Shown here one piece after another: positions 44,041 through 46,183 of a DNA stretch of 46,183 nt. A program made the translations under genes and the position numbers. The DNA lies in the NCBI RefSeq assembly GCF_002913745.1, contig NZ_PPCG01000033.1, positions 1-46,183 of the forward strand, given 5' to 3'. How positions within the stretch are numbered: position 1 is the first letter of the stretch; each line of letters begins with the position of its first letter. Source of the stretch: Campylobacter concisus (GTDB lineage: Bacteria; Campylobacterota; Campylobacteria; Campylobacterales; Campylobacteraceae). Below the pieces are notes generated by a model. That model had not been told where the DNA came from, made no database searches, and saw only the letters and a program-made list of their open reading frames with translations.

Positions 44041-45414
44041 TTATTTGCTTATAAATATAAAGCCCGTCTCCCCATCTTTTACATTTAGTCTGGTTATAAT
44101 CCCTACACTACTGCGATCAAAAAACATTTCATCAGTCAGAAACTTAGGTAGGCTAACTTTTACTTCTATCTCTTTTTGCCAGAGTTGGGCTAAAATTTTA
44201 TTTGTAATGATACTAAAAATTTGAGAATATCCGCTTAAATAACCATCTAAATCATCTTTATCTGACATAAATATAGAACAAATTTTGTCTAGCCTTTGTT
44301 TTTTTACTCCAAACAATATTCTCATATTAATATCGCCATAAAATTGGACACAAACACGCAAGAATTCGCACTCGTCTTCTATATCAAAGGTGCCGGCTTT
44401 TGTATCTACGCACAAAGTGTCTTGTTCAACCAAAGACGAAATCGTCTTACTCACGCATTGTATAACATAAGGTGAAATTTGTGTAGCTGCTTTACTTATA
44501 TTTACTGGCTCTATATCAAAAGTTCTCTTTTTAAGATATAAAACAGAATTATCTTTATAAAAATCATATAAATTTTTATATATTAATATGTTTGAGCCCT
44601 TCAAATTTGTTGTCAATTCGTTTGACAAATTTGCTTCATTGACACCACAAAGTGATATAAAAGCACCATTTTTTTGAGCAGTATTTGCAAGGTTGATTAA
44701 AAAATTTGCACCTCTTATATTTAAAGCACATGCGATATTTACCCATAAGATAAAAAATTTATATCCTATTCTTAACATTATGTTATGCATTTCTAGATCA
44801 AAATTCTCTACAAAGTCTGAATCGATAAATCCTCGTACAGAGTAAATTACAATCCCGCCTTTTATAAATGTATCTATTCGCTTTTGGCTTAGTTTAACAT
44901 GGGTTAGTGGCGATACCACACAAGTAAACGAACTTTTTTTACTATTAAATTCGTTAATATCTTTTGCTTCCACTACATCATATGTGCGGTCTTTTAAATA
45001 TTCTGCCAGATAGTGTCTATACTGCTCAGTTGGATTATAAACAAGCACTTGAGAATTTATCTCACTTATAAATTTATTTAGAAACAAATCAGCAATTAGC
45101 TCGCTTTCAAAAAGTGAAATGTTTAGGATATTTTTTACAGTTTTGATCATTAGCTCGTAAAAAATCTCATTGTAATCGCAAATAGCAAGTGTAATACCAA
45201 GTTTCTGCGCTTCTTCGCTTAAATTTTCAATAGCTCCGCTAAGCCAAAGAGGGCTAAAAAAAGTAACATTTTTTAAAGAAAGCAATATAGTATCAACATT
45301 GCGCGAAGATATTTGACTAATATGCTCATCGCTTAGTTTTAACGGAGCCATATTTACTTCTAAAAATCCAAATGGCCTCACAATGGCTATTGAGCCGTTA
45401 AATGTCAGCTTCAT
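44041..45414 (-). CDS. Multidomain STAS/CheX-like signalling protein
   Basis: This 457-residue cytoplasmic protein seems to be built from signalling modules. Residues ~1-110 look like a STAS domain ('IVRPFGFLEVNMAPLKL', 'NVDTILLSLKNVTFFSPLWL', 'AQKLGITLAICDYNEIF'). Residues ~118-205 look like a degenerate receiver or second Rossmann-like module ('NSQVLVYNPTEQYRHYLAEY'). At ~220-300 comes another STAS-like stretch ('LNIRGANFLINLANTAQKNG'), and ~320-457 resembles CheX ('GYSQIFSIITNKILAQLWQK', 'VKVSLPKFLTDEMFF'). The CheX/CheC phosphatase motif E-x2-N is not intact (Ile in place of Glu), so it may bind rather than dephosphorylate. It overlaps the HDOD-like gene by 4 nt and is notably A/T-rich. 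Domain calls are from pattern reading, not searches. Confidence 0.6.
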   Translation of the reverse strand: MKLTFNGSIAIVRPFGFLEVNMAPLKLSDEHISQISSRNVDTILLSLKNVTFFSPLWLSGAIENLSEEAQKLGITLAICDYNEIFYELMIKTVKNILNISLFESELIADLFLNKFISEINSQVLVYNPTEQYRHYLAEYLKDRTYDVVEAKDINEFNSKKSSFTCVVSPLTHVKLSQKRIDTFIKGGIVIYSVRGFIDSDFVENFDLEMHNIMLRIGYKFFILWVNIACALNIRGANFLINLANTAQKNGAFISLCGVNEANLSNELTTNLKGSNILIYKNLYDFYKDNSVLYLKKRTFDIEPVNISKAATQISPYVIQCVSKTISSLVEQDTLCVDTKAGTFDIEDECEFLRVCVQFYGDINMRILFGVKKQRLDKICSIFMSDKDDLDGYLSGYSQIFSIITNKILAQLWQKEIEVKVSLPKFLTDEMFFDRSSVGIITRLNVKDGETGFIFISK

Positions 45415-46157
45415 TTTTGTAGCGCTTTTTTTATAAATATGATGCTTTGCATATCTGCATGAACACTAACATCTAAAATTTTATCAATGCCAAGCTCATA
45501 AAACTCAGGTCTGCTGGCTTCATAAGAAAGTAAAATTTTAAAATAGTAAAGCATTTTTCGATCATCTTCACTAAGTGAATTTCGCTCCATATTCATCGCT
45601 TTTAGTATGATCTCCCAAAGGCTAAAGCCATACCTTTTTTGTAAAATTTTATTGTAACTTACATCAGAATATAAAACTATATCAGAAACAGGATATGGAT
45701 ACATCGAGAAGATTTTTTCGCAAATTATCAAGCAGGCTAAAGAATAAGAAGCGAATGGCAGATAGCTACGATATTTATCGTCAAAAGTATTTATTATCCT
45801 TATCCAATCAGATAAAATTTTAGAGTTAAACTCGATTAAATCAATAATTTTTAAATTAAATACCCTGTAAGTTTTAGGAGATTTTAAAAATATAAAATAA
45901 GAAAGCACGATCGATCTAAAAAGATCGATACCTAGCATATTTGCTGCTACTGTTATATCTTTGCCATCATAAGAAATTTCAAGCTTAATACGTTTAAAGA
46001 CAGATTCAAAATAGACCCTAAACGAAGCCGTGTTTTCCAAAATAGCACTTGCTGCAACCAAATCTCCAGTAGTTAAACATTGCTCTACTTTATCAAAAAG
46101 GCTTGGCATCTGTAAAACAATATCAACATTTTTTTCTATTAATTCTCTACTAAGCAT
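45411..46157 (-). CDS. HDOD-like regulatory protein
   Basis: The 248-residue protein resembles an HDOD domain: 'LVAASAILENTASFRVYF' stands where HDOD has its 'LxxAxLLxxxNSxxF' helix, and 'DITVAANMLGIDLFRSIVLS' matches the 'I.sI..Ai..LGl..lr.lv' helix. The rest is helical ('YLPFASYSLACLIICEKIF', 'FSLWEIILKAMNMERNS'). HDOD proteins are HD-fold relatives without metal-dependent activity and act in signalling, including motility in Campylobacter. An upstream in-frame stop shows the ATG at 46157 is the true 5' limit. It is the first gene of the operon, coupled to the STAS/CheX-like gene by an ATGA overlap; G+C is very low (9 of 60 bases in the line from 45841). The promoter lies beyond the window. 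Confidence 0.65.
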   Translation of the reverse strand: MLSRELIEKNVDIVLQMPSLFDKVEQCLTTGDLVAASAILENTASFRVYFESVFKRIKLEISYDGKDITVAANMLGIDLFRSIVLSYFIFLKSPKTYRVFNLKIIDLIEFNSKILSDWIRIINTFDDKYRSYLPFASYSLACLIICEKIFSMYPYPVSDIVLYSDVSYNKILQKRYGFSLWEIILKAMNMERNSLSEDDRKMLYYFKILLSYEASRPEFYELGIDKILDVSVHADMQSIIFIKKALQK

Positions 46158-46183
46158 ACTAAATCACTTAAAATTACTTAAAT

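Noticed and set aside
1..46183. tRNA, rRNA, insertion sequences, prophage
   Set aside because: No cloverleaf, rRNA segment, transposase or terminal inverted repeats were recognised by eye; a tRNAscan or IS search could still find a degenerate one.

Overview
This is a chromosomal window of an epsilonproteobacterium, almost certainly a Campylobacter. The evidence is A+T-rich DNA with the very frequent AAATTT/TTTAAA words of the genus, AAAGGA-type ribosome binding sites, a single XerH-type recombinase, Campylobacter-type sigma-54 and sigma-28 promoters, and a cell-envelope gene order (murF, hydrolase, ddl, ruvA, FapA-like, murJ, cysS, msbA-like, pyrD, M16 protease, dapA, FabL-like reductase, pgsA, rseP) that I recall from C. 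jejuni. Extra genes (pta-ackA-xerH adjacency, yjiH-yjiG-peptidase, ppk) fit the C. concisus group better; that species-level guess is inference. No rRNA, tRNA, IS element, prophage or CRISPR array was seen.

Layout. 1-900: flgH (flagellar L-ring) on the minus strand with a good sigma-54 promoter, divergent from pta-ackA-xerH (913-4539). 4540-5287: a decayed membrane-protein gene. 5288-11762, minus strand: two gene groups for envelope work, [FapA-like, ruvA, ddl] and [orphan Phd/YefM antitoxin, alpha/beta hydrolase, murF, Hcp-like Sel1 protein]. 11884-23807, plus strand: a long run of tightly packed genes (murJ, cysS, msbA-like, pyrD, M16 protease, dapA, FabL-like enoyl reductase, pgsA, AI-2E permease, rseP, yggS) covering lipid II and lipid flipping, phospholipid and lysine/DAP supply, pyrimidines and envelope proteolysis. 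The AI-2E permease gene is clearly richer in G+C than its neighbours.

23847-28833: accessory functions. A 586-residue EF-hand-like protein sits behind a near-consensus sigma-28 (flagellar) promoter. An AEC-family transporter follows, then a three-gene unit of a Met/Lys/Asp-rich MXKDX-type exported protein with an OmpR-type response regulator and histidine kinase; direct repeats with 11-bp period lie at its promoter. 28962-32294: an aldehyde dehydrogenase, then a PPP-type phosphatase overlapping an unrecognised 342-residue protein. 32368-37222: YihY and a PgbA-N-like protein, divergent from an M23 peptidase, MgtE and a NUDT14-like NUDIX hydrolase, plus a 26-residue membrane microprotein on the minus strand. 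37333-41879: ppk, then yjiH-yjiG with an M20 peptidase.

41880-42583 is gene debris, including a frameshifted remnant that reads like the C-terminus of a UbiD-type decarboxylase. 42584-46157 is a four-gene minus-strand operon: an HDOD-like protein, a STAS/CheX-like protein, rpe and a DnaQ-type exonuclease. The first two are unusually A+T-rich and look like an undescribed signalling pair. The best candidates for something new are that pair, the sigma-28-controlled EF-hand protein, and the MXKDX/two-component unit.
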